Source of the DNA: Candidatus Altarchaeum sp.
GTDB taxonomy: Archaea > Altiarchaeota > Altiarchaeia > Altiarchaeales > Altiarchaeaceae
Reading direction: 5' to 3'
Assembly: GCA_018260755.1 (NCBI GenBank)
Contig: JAGTWP010000011.1
Location: 12,831-29,210 of the forward strand
Length of the DNA stretch: 16,380 bases
Below, piece by piece: positions 1 through 6,233 of the stretch; the first letter of the stretch is position 1; each line of letters starts with the position of its first letter. Position numbers and translations under genes: made by a program. The notes below the pieces were generated by a model that saw only the letters and a program-made list of their open reading frames with translations, ran no database searches and was not told the DNA's origin.

Positions 1-2
1 AG

Positions 3-1284
3 GTTTAAATCGCACTATGTAGTATGGAAACTTTTTGGTCGTCCTTGTCCATATTTTATTTTCCTTAGTTTAAATCGCACTATGTAGTATGGAAACAATA
101 TTTCCATCTCAAAATATGTAAATCCTTTTTAGTTTAAATCGCACTATGTAGTATGGAAACCGATTTGTGCGTATGCCTTCAAAATGTCGTCCTGCTTGTT
201 TAAATCGCACTATGTAGTATGGAAACTATGTTATAAGTAAAAAATAAATAAAAATGCGCGGGGTTTAAATCGCACTATGTAGTATGGAAACATGAAGGTT
301 GAAAAACAAACCGCGTTAAATCTTTCAAGTTTAAATCGCACTATGTAGTATGGAAACGTATATCCACATTATTACAATCCCAAAGTTTTTGCTGTTGTTT
401 AAATCGCACTATGTAGTATGGAAACCGAGCTGGATGAGAGAATGTTTCATCTATCTTGATCAGTTTAAATCGCACTATGTAGTATGGAAACTTTTTTATG
501 CGATAGTTGTTGTTGATTTGATGTTGAGTTTAAATCGCACTATGTAGTATGGAAACGGTTCGGGTGAAGTATCAACAGGGGACAATAATTTTGTTTAAAT
601 CGCACTATGTAGTATGGAAACGAGGAAAAGCAAAAAAAAAGCTTAGGTCAGGAAAAAGTTTAAATCGCACTATGTAGTATGGAAACTATTGTTGTAAATT
701 CACAAATACAGCTGAATTTTTCAGTTTAAATCGCACTATGTAGTATGGAAACTTTCTGTTGTGTCAGAATTTCCTCTATGAAAAAAACGTTTAAATCGCA
801 CTATGTAGTATGGAAACTTATAAGTAAATAAATGTGTATATAATTACAATCCTGAGTTTAAATCGCACTATGTAGTATGGAAACAACTCCTGTTTTCCTC
901 TTTAAGAGTGTTAATTTTTTTAGGTTTAAATCGCACTATGTAGTATGGAAACAATAAAATGTCTATCTTTAATTATCTATTAAATCAAAGTTTAAATCGC
1001 ACTATGTAGTATGGAAACTCGAGAAGTGTTGAAGAGATGTTTGAGAGAATATGGAGGTTTAAATCGCACTATGTAGTATGGAAACACTCCCTGCTCTTTT
1101 GTATTTGGCCCAGGTATCCTTTCGTTTAAATCGCACTATGTAGTATGGAAACAGGAAGCGGAAAAACAGAGAAAAGAAAATATGCGGGAATGTTTAAATC
1201 GCACTATGTAGTATGGAAACCCATTACCATTACCGTTGTCATTACCGTTACCATTGTTTAAATCGCACTATGTAGTATGGAAAC
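3..1284 (+). CRISPR. CRISPR array, 20 identical repeats
   Basis: Twenty identical 29-bp repeats start at 3, 68, 132, 198, 263, 329, 397, 463, 528, 593, 658, 724, 789, 856, 924, 990, 1057, 1124, 1192 and 1256. Each begins GTTTAAATCGCAC and ends in ATGGAAAC. The 19 spacers are 35-39 bp and all differ. The window opens only 2 bp before the first repeat, so the array very probably continues to the left. The + orientation rests on two points: the 3' end of the repeat resembles the 8-nt 5' handles (ATTGAAAC type) of archaeal and clostridial type I-B and type III crRNAs, and the repeats decay at the right-hand end, normally the leader-distal end. The repeat has little internal dyad symmetry (ACTA/TAGT only). 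No cas gene is present, so the subtype cannot be fixed. Confidence 0.98.
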
Positions 1285-1759
1285 TTTGATTCAGAATGTA
1301 ATTGAAATATATACCGACGGAAGTTGCCACAACGATTATAACATTGGGGCATGGGCACCAATATTGTTTGTTGATAATAAAAAAACAATCTTAAAAGGTA
1401 CCGCTCAAAACACAACACACAACAGAATGGAATTATTGGCTGTAATTAAAGCCATAGAGTTCTCAAATGAAAATTACAAGCATTCATTGTTAAAAATATA
1501 TACCGATAGCCAGTATGTATTTCGAATTCCTGAAAGAATGGACAAATTAAAAAATAATAATTTTCATACAAAAAGAGGAATTCCTTTACACAATGATGAT
1601 TTAGTGCAAATTTTAATTCATCAAATTGAAGAAAATACAATTGAATTTATTAAAGTAAAAGCACACCAGAAAAAAGAATCTGATAACATAAATTATAATA
1701 CTGAAGTGGATAAAATAGCACGCCAAGCGGTTAGAGATGTTGTTAAAAATACCTATTAA
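1277..1759 (+). CDS. rnhA: Ribonuclease HI embedded in the CRISPR array
   Basis: A 160-aa protein, the usual size for RNase HI, which cleaves the RNA strand of RNA-DNA hybrids with two metal ions. All five canonical active-site residues are visible: D14 (YTDGSC), E52 (NRMELLA), D77 (YTDSQYV), H130 (KAHQ) and D145 (EVDKIAR). The fold starts about nine residues after the initiator, so no N-terminal domain is missing. The ATG at 1277 lies inside the CRISPR repeat at 1256-1284. The in-frame upstream codons reach TAA at 1259-1261, still inside the repeat, so the repeat supplies the only ATG; a TTG at 1286 is the nearest alternative. No Shine-Dalgarno sequence precedes it. The segment between flanking perfect repeats is 536 bp instead of about 37. 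The intact frame and catalytic residues argue for a working or recently acquired gene. It resembles bacterial-type RNase HI, and transfer is an inference. A role in CRISPR biology is speculation. Confidence 0.93.
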   Translation: METLIQNVIEIYTDGSCHNDYNIGAWAPILFVDNKKTILKGTAQNTTHNRMELLAVIKAIEFSNENYKHSLLKIYTDSQYVFRIPERMDKLKNNNFHTKRGIPLHNDDLVQILIHQIEENTIEFIKVKAHQKKESDNINYNTEVDKIARQAVRDVVKNTY

Positions 1760-1775
1760 CTATTAAAAAATTCAC

Positions 1776-1802
1776 ATCCGATAGCTATTGGATCTGTTTT
1801 TT
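1776..1802 (+). terminator. Hairpin plus T-run after the RNase HI gene
   Basis: The arms ATCCGAT (1776-1782) and ATTGGAT (1787-1793) pair over seven positions with one G-U wobble around the tetraloop AGCT. CTG and six Ts (1797-1802) follow. TTAAAAAA (1763-1770) could also pair with TTTTTTAA (1797-1804), giving an outer stem. This has the form of a bacterial intrinsic terminator or of a bidirectional one. It lies 17 bp after the stop codon and 18 bp before the next CRISPR repeat. It would limit read-through from the upstream array into the distal repeats. No transcript data are available. Confidence 0.6.
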
Positions 1803-1820
1803 AACATTTGGGATTAATAT

Positions 1821-1982
1821 GTTTAAATCGCACTATGTAGTATGGAAACACTAACTTACGAATAACCTGTGAATGCCGTGTTAAATTGTTTAAATCGCAC
1901 TAGGTAGTATAGAAACCCAAGTTATTCTTATTGCTTATATTGCTTATAGAACAGTTTAAATCGCATAAGGTAGTATAAAAAT
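1821..1982 (+). CRISPR. Leader-distal end of the array, beyond the RNase H cassette
   Basis: A perfect repeat (1821-1849), a repeat with two substitutions (1888-1916, TAGGTAG and TATAGAAAC) and a strongly altered one (1954-1982, ending AAAAAT instead of GAAAC) are separated by spacers of 38 and 37 bp. The graded loss of identity to the right is typical of the old end of an array. Spacing and repeat identity match the part before the cassette, so this is best read as one array interrupted by the RNase H segment, not two unrelated arrays. Confidence 0.92.
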
Positions 1983-2036
1983 AAACATTTAAATATTATA
2001 TTCTTAACTGTAAAAACTACTAACACATCAACTTCG

Positions 2037-2065
2037 GTTTAAATCACACCTTTTAAAATCCGAAA
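2037..2065 (+). repeat. Decayed CRISPR repeat remnant
   Basis: GTTTAAATCACAC matches 12 of the first 13 repeat bases. The rest (through CCGAAA) is only loosely similar and would need a gap to align. It lies 54 bp after the previous degenerate repeat, longer than a normal spacer. It is probably the fossil of the oldest repeat and marks the array end. Confidence 0.6.
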
Positions 2066-2106
2066 ATTTACAAAAATTTAAAATTTAATAATAAAACTCT
2101 AATTAT

Positions 2107-2267
2107 TATCCCCGATTGTTTATATTGGTTTGTTCATTTCCAATATAAATAAAATGAAGGGCGGGGGTTTCCTGTTAGGTTAGTATTCATTCCCTGGCAG
2201 GTTTTCCCTCGTTAATTATTACTTCTCATTGTTCAGAAATACTCAAATCTCTATGATTTGGTGAACA
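2107..2267. ncRNA. Candidate structured RNA or element in a gene-free region
   Basis: The 281 bp between the array remnant and the DUF92 gene hold no credible ORF but several inverted repeats. A perfect 10-bp pair (2119-2128 with 2140-2149, TTTATATTGG/CCAATATAAA) has an 11-nt loop. A closing helix around it joins ATCCCCG (2108-2114) to CGGGGGT (2162-2168), with one wobble pair. CCTGT (2171-2175) can pair with GCAGG (2197-2201). A nested hairpin is formed by TGTTCA/TGAACA (2230-2235, 2262-2267) and CAAATC/GATTTG (2244-2249, 2255-2260). Positions 2156-2211 are about 54% G+C in otherwise very AT-rich DNA; GC-rich islands mark non-coding RNAs in AT-rich archaeal genomes. I recognise no known RNA family and cannot assign a strand. 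A terminator or 3' UTR of the minus-strand gene is an alternative. Confidence 0.3.
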
Positions 2268-2346
2268 TACAAAATTTGTTTTCTTATGTCTTTTCTTATA
2301 AACAAAATGAATGAAAATAAAAATTTTATAAATTTTCCTATCTTTT

Positions 2347-3072
2347 TTAAGCTATTACTACTAAAATCATTCCGCACAATCCGCCGCTTATACCACACAC
2401 AAAATTTGTTTCCTGCTTTCCGAAAAATTTTCCTCTCTCAAGTGTGGCTCCTATAAAACTATCAACAAAATTTCCAAAATTTCCTGCAAATATAACCACA
2501 GGAAATACATACCAGTTTGCAATTCCTATAATCAACGCAACAGTAGCAACTATTATTGTTGTCACAAATCCTGCGAAAGTTCCCAAAATACTTATTCCTC
2601 CATCTGTTCCCTTTTCCACTCTTTTCAAAGTCGTTATCATTATTGGTTTTGACTTACTTAACACACCAATTTCGGAAGATGCCGTATCTGCTGCAAGTGC
2701 AGCAACGGATGCAATATAACCGCATAGCAAAGCTAAATTTTGCTCCGGAAGCACCGCATACCATAATGCAAATATTAAAGGAGGAAGCCCGTTTCCCAAT
2801 ACATTTGAAATACTTCTTCCTTCTTCTTTTTCAGCTGTCTTTTCTTTTACCTTCTTCTTCCATTTATATGCGGTAAATATCGCACCTATAATTACAAACG
2901 AAAAAAATATTACGAAAAATTTCACATCCATACATATAAGAATGCCCATAGAAACAACAACTCCGCTTATCATTCCGCTCATCTCAACAACCTTTACTTT
3001 ATACGCCATCAGTCCCAAAGCAACCGAAATTATTAATGCAATTATAAAATTTTCTAATGTAATGGAAATCAT
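2347..3072 (-). CDS. DUF92 family integral membrane protein
   Basis: A 241-aa multi-pass membrane protein of the DUF92/TIGR00297 family (archaeal MJ0933 type). Hydrophobic segments span roughly residues 7-25, 33-44, 51-68, 98-111, 113-130, 164-186 and 190-205, with a charged loop at about 69-88 (YKWKKKVKEKTAEKEEG). Family hallmarks are visible: the polar motif DTASSEIG after the fifth segment, KGTDGGISILGTFAG, and GNFVDSFIGATLERG. A plant member of the family (VTE6) is a phytyl-phosphate kinase, so a role in isoprenoid-phosphate metabolism is possible, but for archaeal members this is inference. It is transcribed towards the CRISPR array and divergently from the 534-aa gene, with 130 bp of very AT-rich DNA between them. 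The ATG is followed directly by the first membrane helix, and no better start is seen. Confidence 0.88.
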   Translation of the reverse strand: MISITLENFIIALIISVALGLMAYKVKVVEMSGMISGVVVSMGILICMDVKFFVIFFSFVIIGAIFTAYKWKKKVKEKTAEKEEGRSISNVLGNGLPPLIFALWYAVLPEQNLALLCGYIASVAALAADTASSEIGVLSKSKPIMITTLKRVEKGTDGGISILGTFAGFVTTIIVATVALIIGIANWYVFPVVIFAGNFGNFVDSFIGATLERGKFFGKQETNFVCGISGGLCGMILVVIA

Positions 3073-3157
3073 ATTATACTTATTAAACTTCTTAAATTTG
3101 AATTTGTTAATAAATTTATTTTGTTTTATGTAATTTTAATTATGTTTTATATTTGTG

Positions 3158-3169
3158 TTATATATTAAT
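3158..3169 (+). promoter_or_regulatory. Possible TATA box for the 534-aa gene
   Basis: TTATATATTAAT is the best archaeal TATA-like box in the divergent intergenic region. Its centre lies about 40 bp before the ATG at 3203, so a start 25-27 bp downstream would leave a leader of about 14 nt. The whole region is AT-rich, so this is weak evidence. Confidence 0.3.
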
Positions 3170-3202
3170 TATGTTAATTGTTATCGGTTGTGAATATTAA
3201 AG

Positions 3203-4807
3203 ATGAATTTAAGTATTTTTAACAGGAGAGAAAGATATAAAAGAGATGTGCAGCTTCTTGAAAAAATTTATGAGGACAAGGATATTGACATAAAATTAAA
3301 AAAATGGAAAATACAGGAAGGTGTAAGGAAAATTTATCCCGTGCTTGAATTTGAAGGTGAAGGAATTGAAAAATTTAACGAGGTTTTTGAAAAAATAAGA
3401 AATGCGGAAATCGGAAAAAATTTAACTGCTCTTGGATACGGATTTATTTTTCCTGTAAGTGAAGAATTCGTAAATAAAAGAAAAACCGGACAAATAAGTG
3501 AAAAATACAATACAGCAATAATTTCACCGTTTCCTGATAATCTTCGTTACGAACCAGTTAAAATCAAAAAAAATTTAAATGTTAAAGCAGGGGATTATAT
3601 TTTTATAAAAAAGGGCTTTATTAATATGTTTGTAGCAAAAACAGGATTCACAGAAAGAATTTTATATATTGATGAAGCAGAAGCAATTGAAAAAGTAAAA
3701 GCATATAAAATTTCACAAAATTTGTTAAGTGATTTTAAAGACAAAATACAGGCAATGCTCCCCCAAGAAACAGAAAAAGAAGAAGAAAAGCTCGCTGCAA
3801 GTGTATTAAGTGCAGGTAATGGATTAGGATTGTTTTCTGTTGTTTATAATCAAAATGCCGTAGCAGGAATTTCAAAAATTTATAAGGCGCTGCAAAACTC
3901 TCTGCCCGAAATTTTCAGGAACGAAAAAATTTATTTAAATTTTAATTCACCCCGCTGGCTAAATTTTAAGAAAAATTCACTCAAAATTACTCTGGAAGGA
4001 ATGCCTCTTTTTGAAGGTAAGAACTTTGAAACACATCCTCAGCAGTCGTTGTGGTTTGAGAATGCTTATGCCAATCAGACAATTGCATCCCCGCGAATAT
4101 TCGGGAAAATAACAGATGCCAGAAAAAGCAGAGAAGAGGTGTTGTCTTTATACAGAAATGCAAATCTCATAAATGAATTTAAGTTTTATGAGCCTTTTTA
4201 TGGGCGGGGAAAATACGCATTTCCAGAACTAAAATTATTAGAAGAGCCAATTTATGATGAAGAAATCAGTTTCTGGCTAATATCACAAAGAAATTTATAC
4301 TCTTATGCATTCGGTGATGCTCATGTGGACACTTATTTTAAAAAGAAGTTTGCAAATGTTATTCAGGAAAATTTAAATTTATCCCTTTCCAAAGGTCTGT
4401 TAAATCTTGCAATTGAAAACACAATCATAAAAGAGAGTATGCACAGAGGATTTGAGAGTTTTTGTAGGAAAGGAGATACAGACAGCACGGAAAACGCAAA
4501 AAAATTTATAGATGAAAATTTAAAGGAAATGAGTAATTTTTCCACAAAAGTAGGGGAAGAATTCAGAATGGAGTTGGAAAAAAGGGAAAAGAAAAGAACA
4601 AAATTAGGAGAAAGGATTTATGATTCAATCATTAATTTGGTTGAGATAACGGGCAGGATTCCTTATGATGAACTTGTAAATGGAATAAAAAAAGATATAA
4701 AATGTGATGAGCAAAGAATTAAAGATGTGCTTGATTTTATTAATAAGACACATTCATCAATAAGAATAAGGGATTTAGGTGGAATTAAGGTTGTGGAATT
4801 TAAATAG
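3203..4807 (+). CDS. Uncharacterised 534-aa archaeal protein
   Basis: A soluble, charged protein of 534 aa that I do not recognise. It has no signal peptide or membrane segment. The N-terminal third is Lys/Glu-rich (RRERYKRDVQLLEKIYED). A middle section contains SPRWLNFKKNSLKITLEGMPLFEG and two Trp-containing stretches (QSLWFENAYANQ, FWLISQRN). A probable helical or coiled section runs at about 430-470 (KKFIDENLKEMSNF, RMELEKREKKRTKL). The last 65 residues read like a winged-helix fold: a helix (YDSIINLVEITGRI), a helix and turn (YDELVNGIKKDIKCDEQRIKDV), then a beta hairpin (IRIRDLGGIKVVEF). A DNA- or RNA-related role is only a guess. It is a single-gene unit between a divergent DUF92 gene and a convergent CYTH gene. 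The ATG at 3203 is the first in frame after the AT-rich spacer. Confidence 0.8.
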   Translation: MNLSIFNRRERYKRDVQLLEKIYEDKDIDIKLKKWKIQEGVRKIYPVLEFEGEGIEKFNEVFEKIRNAEIGKNLTALGYGFIFPVSEEFVNKRKTGQISEKYNTAIISPFPDNLRYEPVKIKKNLNVKAGDYIFIKKGFINMFVAKTGFTERILYIDEAEAIEKVKAYKISQNLLSDFKDKIQAMLPQETEKEEEKLAASVLSAGNGLGLFSVVYNQNAVAGISKIYKALQNSLPEIFRNEKIYLNFNSPRWLNFKKNSLKITLEGMPLFEGKNFETHPQQSLWFENAYANQTIASPRIFGKITDARKSREEVLSLYRNANLINEFKFYEPFYGRGKYAFPELKLLEEPIYDEEISFWLISQRNLYSYAFGDAHVDTYFKKKFANVIQENLNLSLSKGLLNLAIENTIIKESMHRGFESFCRKGDTDSTENAKKFIDENLKEMSNFSTKVGEEFRMELEKREKKRTKLGERIYDSIINLVEITGRIPYDELVNGIKKDIKCDEQRIKDVLDFINKTHSSIRIRDLGGIKVVEFK

Positions 4808-4813
4808 TTTTAT

Positions 4814-4835
4814 CGTAAATTTTTTGATTTTTACG
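4814..4835. terminator. Candidate bidirectional terminator between convergent genes
   Basis: The perfect 6-bp inverted repeat CGTAAA/TTTACG encloses ten bases that include a T-run. It fills the 29-bp gap between the stops of the 534-aa gene and the convergent CYTH gene. T-runs on the plus strand and A-rich DNA allow use in both directions. Confidence 0.4.
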
Positions 4836-4836
4836 C

Positions 4837-5388
4837 TTATTTCGTTCTATTTATTCCATTCGTGTCTTTGTTTGTTTTTGTTATTTTTTCCATCAGCAAC
4901 TCTAAATACGACTTTGTTATAGATTCGCTTTTTTCAATTTCAAAAATTTTCAAAATTTCAAAAATTTTATCCTTATCTGTTAATTTTTTACCTTCAATTT
5001 CAACAAAATTTCCTAATTGTTCCACCTCATCAACACATATATGTAACTTTTCAAACAGATATTCGGTTCTACTCTTTTTCACATTCGCAACCGCCTTAAA
5101 ACCCAATCGTGTTAAAATTTCAGAAATTTCTTCGCCACATTTTATTTCAATTTCCTCTCTTGTTTTTGTTTCTGCATCAAGCCGTTTTCCTTTGTAAGTC
5201 AAAAATGTTTCACTGCCAATTTTTCTTATTCTCAACGCTTCATCTGTTTTTACAAAATCCCTGCACGGGTGGTTGAAATAAACATCTTCCTGAATTTCTC
5301 TCTTTAAAAATTTTGTGTTAATTTCCGTTAACTTTTTTTCAAATTTCTCCGGATTTTTGATTTTTGCCTTGACTTCTACTTCAAGCAT
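4837..5388 (-). CDS. CYTH domain protein (CyaB / triphosphate-binding family)
   Basis: A 183-aa protein of the CYTH superfamily, a tunnel-shaped beta barrel that binds triphosphates. The signature ExExK is at residues 3-7 (EVEVK), right after the initiator, which supports the chosen start. Further barrel strands with the expected charged residues are EALRIRKIG, FLTYKGKR, REEIEIKCG, KSRTEYL and a late acidic strand (VDEVEQLGNFVEIE). The order and length match archaeal CyaB-type members annotated as class IV adenylate cyclase or thiamine triphosphatase. Archaeal substrates are mostly unverified, so tripolyphosphate or nucleoside triphosphate hydrolysis is as likely as cyclic AMP formation. It is convergent with the 534-aa gene and divergent from hisH. 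Confidence 0.88.
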   Translation of the reverse strand: MLEVEVKAKIKNPEKFEKKLTEINTKFLKREIQEDVYFNHPCRDFVKTDEALRIRKIGSETFLTYKGKRLDAETKTREEIEIKCGEEISEILTRLGFKAVANVKKSRTEYLFEKLHICVDEVEQLGNFVEIEGKKLTDKDKIFEILKIFEIEKSESITKSYLELLMEKITKTNKDTNGINRTK

Positions 5389-5406
5389 TTTTACTTTATT
5401 AATTTA

Positions 5407-5459
5407 TTTTTTATTATTTTTTAAAAATTTATTTTAAATTTTTATGAATACAGGAAGTG
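5407..5459 (+). repeat. 53-bp direct repeat, upstream copy
   Basis: It is identical over 53 bp to 5524-5576. The unit runs from a T-rich stretch through an A/T box to ATGAATACAGGAAGTG, so it duplicates the hisH promoter-like region and the first codons. Here the ATG at 5444 opens a ten-codon frame (MNTGSVGRGV) closed by TGA after a G-rich run. This copy also lies in the intergenic space upstream of the divergent CYTH gene. Confidence 0.95.
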
Positions 5460-5523
5460 TGGGGAGGGGGGTATGAAAAATATTATAAAAAATTATGTAA
5501 AATTGTAATTATTATTCAATTTG

Positions 5524-5576
5524 TTTTTTATTATTTTTTAAAAATTTATTTTAAATTTTTATGAATACAGGAAGTG
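5524..5576 (+). repeat. 53-bp direct repeat, copy carrying the hisH start
   Basis: The second exact copy of the 53-bp unit, 117 bp after the first. It contains the hisH initiation codon at 5561 and five following codons. The flanking G-runs (GGGGAGGGGGG after copy one, GGGGGAGGGGGG after copy two) are similar but not identical, so the duplication may once have extended further. Confidence 0.95.
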
Positions 5577-6226
5577 ACGGGGGAGGGGGGAATAGCAAAG
5601 ATATATCTTACAAGGAAATAAAAATTTTAATCATCAATTACGGAGCAGGAAATTTAAGAAGCGTCGCAAACGCGTTCGGGCTGTTATCTGTAAAAACAGA
5701 AATTGTCAATATTGGAGATTTAAACGAAGATATAATTAACGACTTTGATGCGGTTGTTTTGCCGGGCGTTGGAAATTTTAAAGTTCTCGCAGAAGCAATT
5801 AAAGGAAAAGAAGAAATTTTTAAAAATTTAGATAAGCCATTTTTGGGAATTTGTCTGGGATTGCAGATTTTGCTTGACGGAAGTGAAGAAGCAGAGGGAA
5901 CAAACGGATTGGGAATAATCAGCGGAAAGAATATAAAATTTAGAAACTTAAAGGTTCCTCATATCGGCTGGAATGAAATTAATGTTTTGAAAATGCATCC
6001 TGTATTAAGTAATTTAAATGAGCAATCTTTCTATTTTGTCCATTCCTATTATGCAAGTCCGAAAAGTAATGACTATGTCTCTGCAACTTGTAATTACGGT
6101 GTTGATTTTCCTGCTGTTGTTATAAAGGAAAATTTCATAGCAACACAGTTTCATCCCGAAAAGTCAGGAGAGGGCGGAATAAAATTTTTAAAAAATTTCA
6201 TAAATTGGGTTAAAACCTTAAAATAG
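5561..6226 (+). CDS. hisH: Imidazole glycerol phosphate synthase glutaminase subunit HisH
   Basis: A 221-aa class I glutamine amidotransferase that supplies ammonia to HisF for the fifth step of histidine biosynthesis. The catalytic triad is visible: C98 in GICLGLQ, H198 and E200 in FHPEKS. Other family motifs are NYGAGNLRSV, LPGVGNF, PHIGWNE and FVHSYYA. HisH proteins normally begin one to three residues before ILIINYG. Here about 19 extra residues rich in Gly and Ser precede it (MNTGSDGGGGNSKDISYKE), and no ATG, GTG or TTG lies closer, so the extension appears real unless a rare start such as ATA is used. The start sits in a duplicated 53-bp unit and is followed by a G-run. No other his gene is nearby. 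The methyltransferase gene starts 8 bp after the stop. Confidence 0.95.
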   Translation: MNTGSDGGGGNSKDISYKEIKILIINYGAGNLRSVANAFGLLSVKTEIVNIGDLNEDIINDFDAVVLPGVGNFKVLAEAIKGKEEIFKNLDKPFLGICLGLQILLDGSEEAEGTNGLGIISGKNIKFRNLKVPHIGWNEINVLKMHPVLSNLNEQSFYFVHSYYASPKSNDYVSATCNYGVDFPAVVIKENFIATQFHPEKSGEGGIKFLKNFINWVKTLK

Positions 6227-6233
6227 AGTAATA

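Noticed and set aside
350-547. 65-codon ORF running through CRISPR repeats and spacers
   Set aside because: It uses the same repeat-internal ATG as the RNase H gene, but its product is just translated repeat and spacer DNA, with the repeat-encoded peptide recurring. There is no domain and no sign of coding.
557-592. GGTTCGGGT-like tRNA T-arm sequence
   Set aside because: It is part of a CRISPR spacer and no cloverleaf can be built. No tRNA or rRNA gene was found in the window.
818-855. Spacers at 227-262, 358-396 and 818-855 share short words (TTATAAGTAAA, ATTACAATCC)
   Set aside because: Ten- or eleven-base identities are expected by chance in such AT-rich spacers. They are not enough to claim a common target.
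1277-1849. RNase H segment as an insertion sequence or transposon
   Set aside because: There is no transposase, no terminal inverted repeats at the ends and no target-site duplication other than the CRISPR repeats themselves.
2444-3133. Plus-strand ORFs opposite the DUF92 gene
   Set aside because: They are antisense shadows of a well-supported minus-strand membrane protein.
5444-5476. Ten-codon frame as a histidine attenuation leader peptide
   Set aside because: The peptide MNTGSVGRGV contains no histidine, and no alternative hairpins are visible after it.
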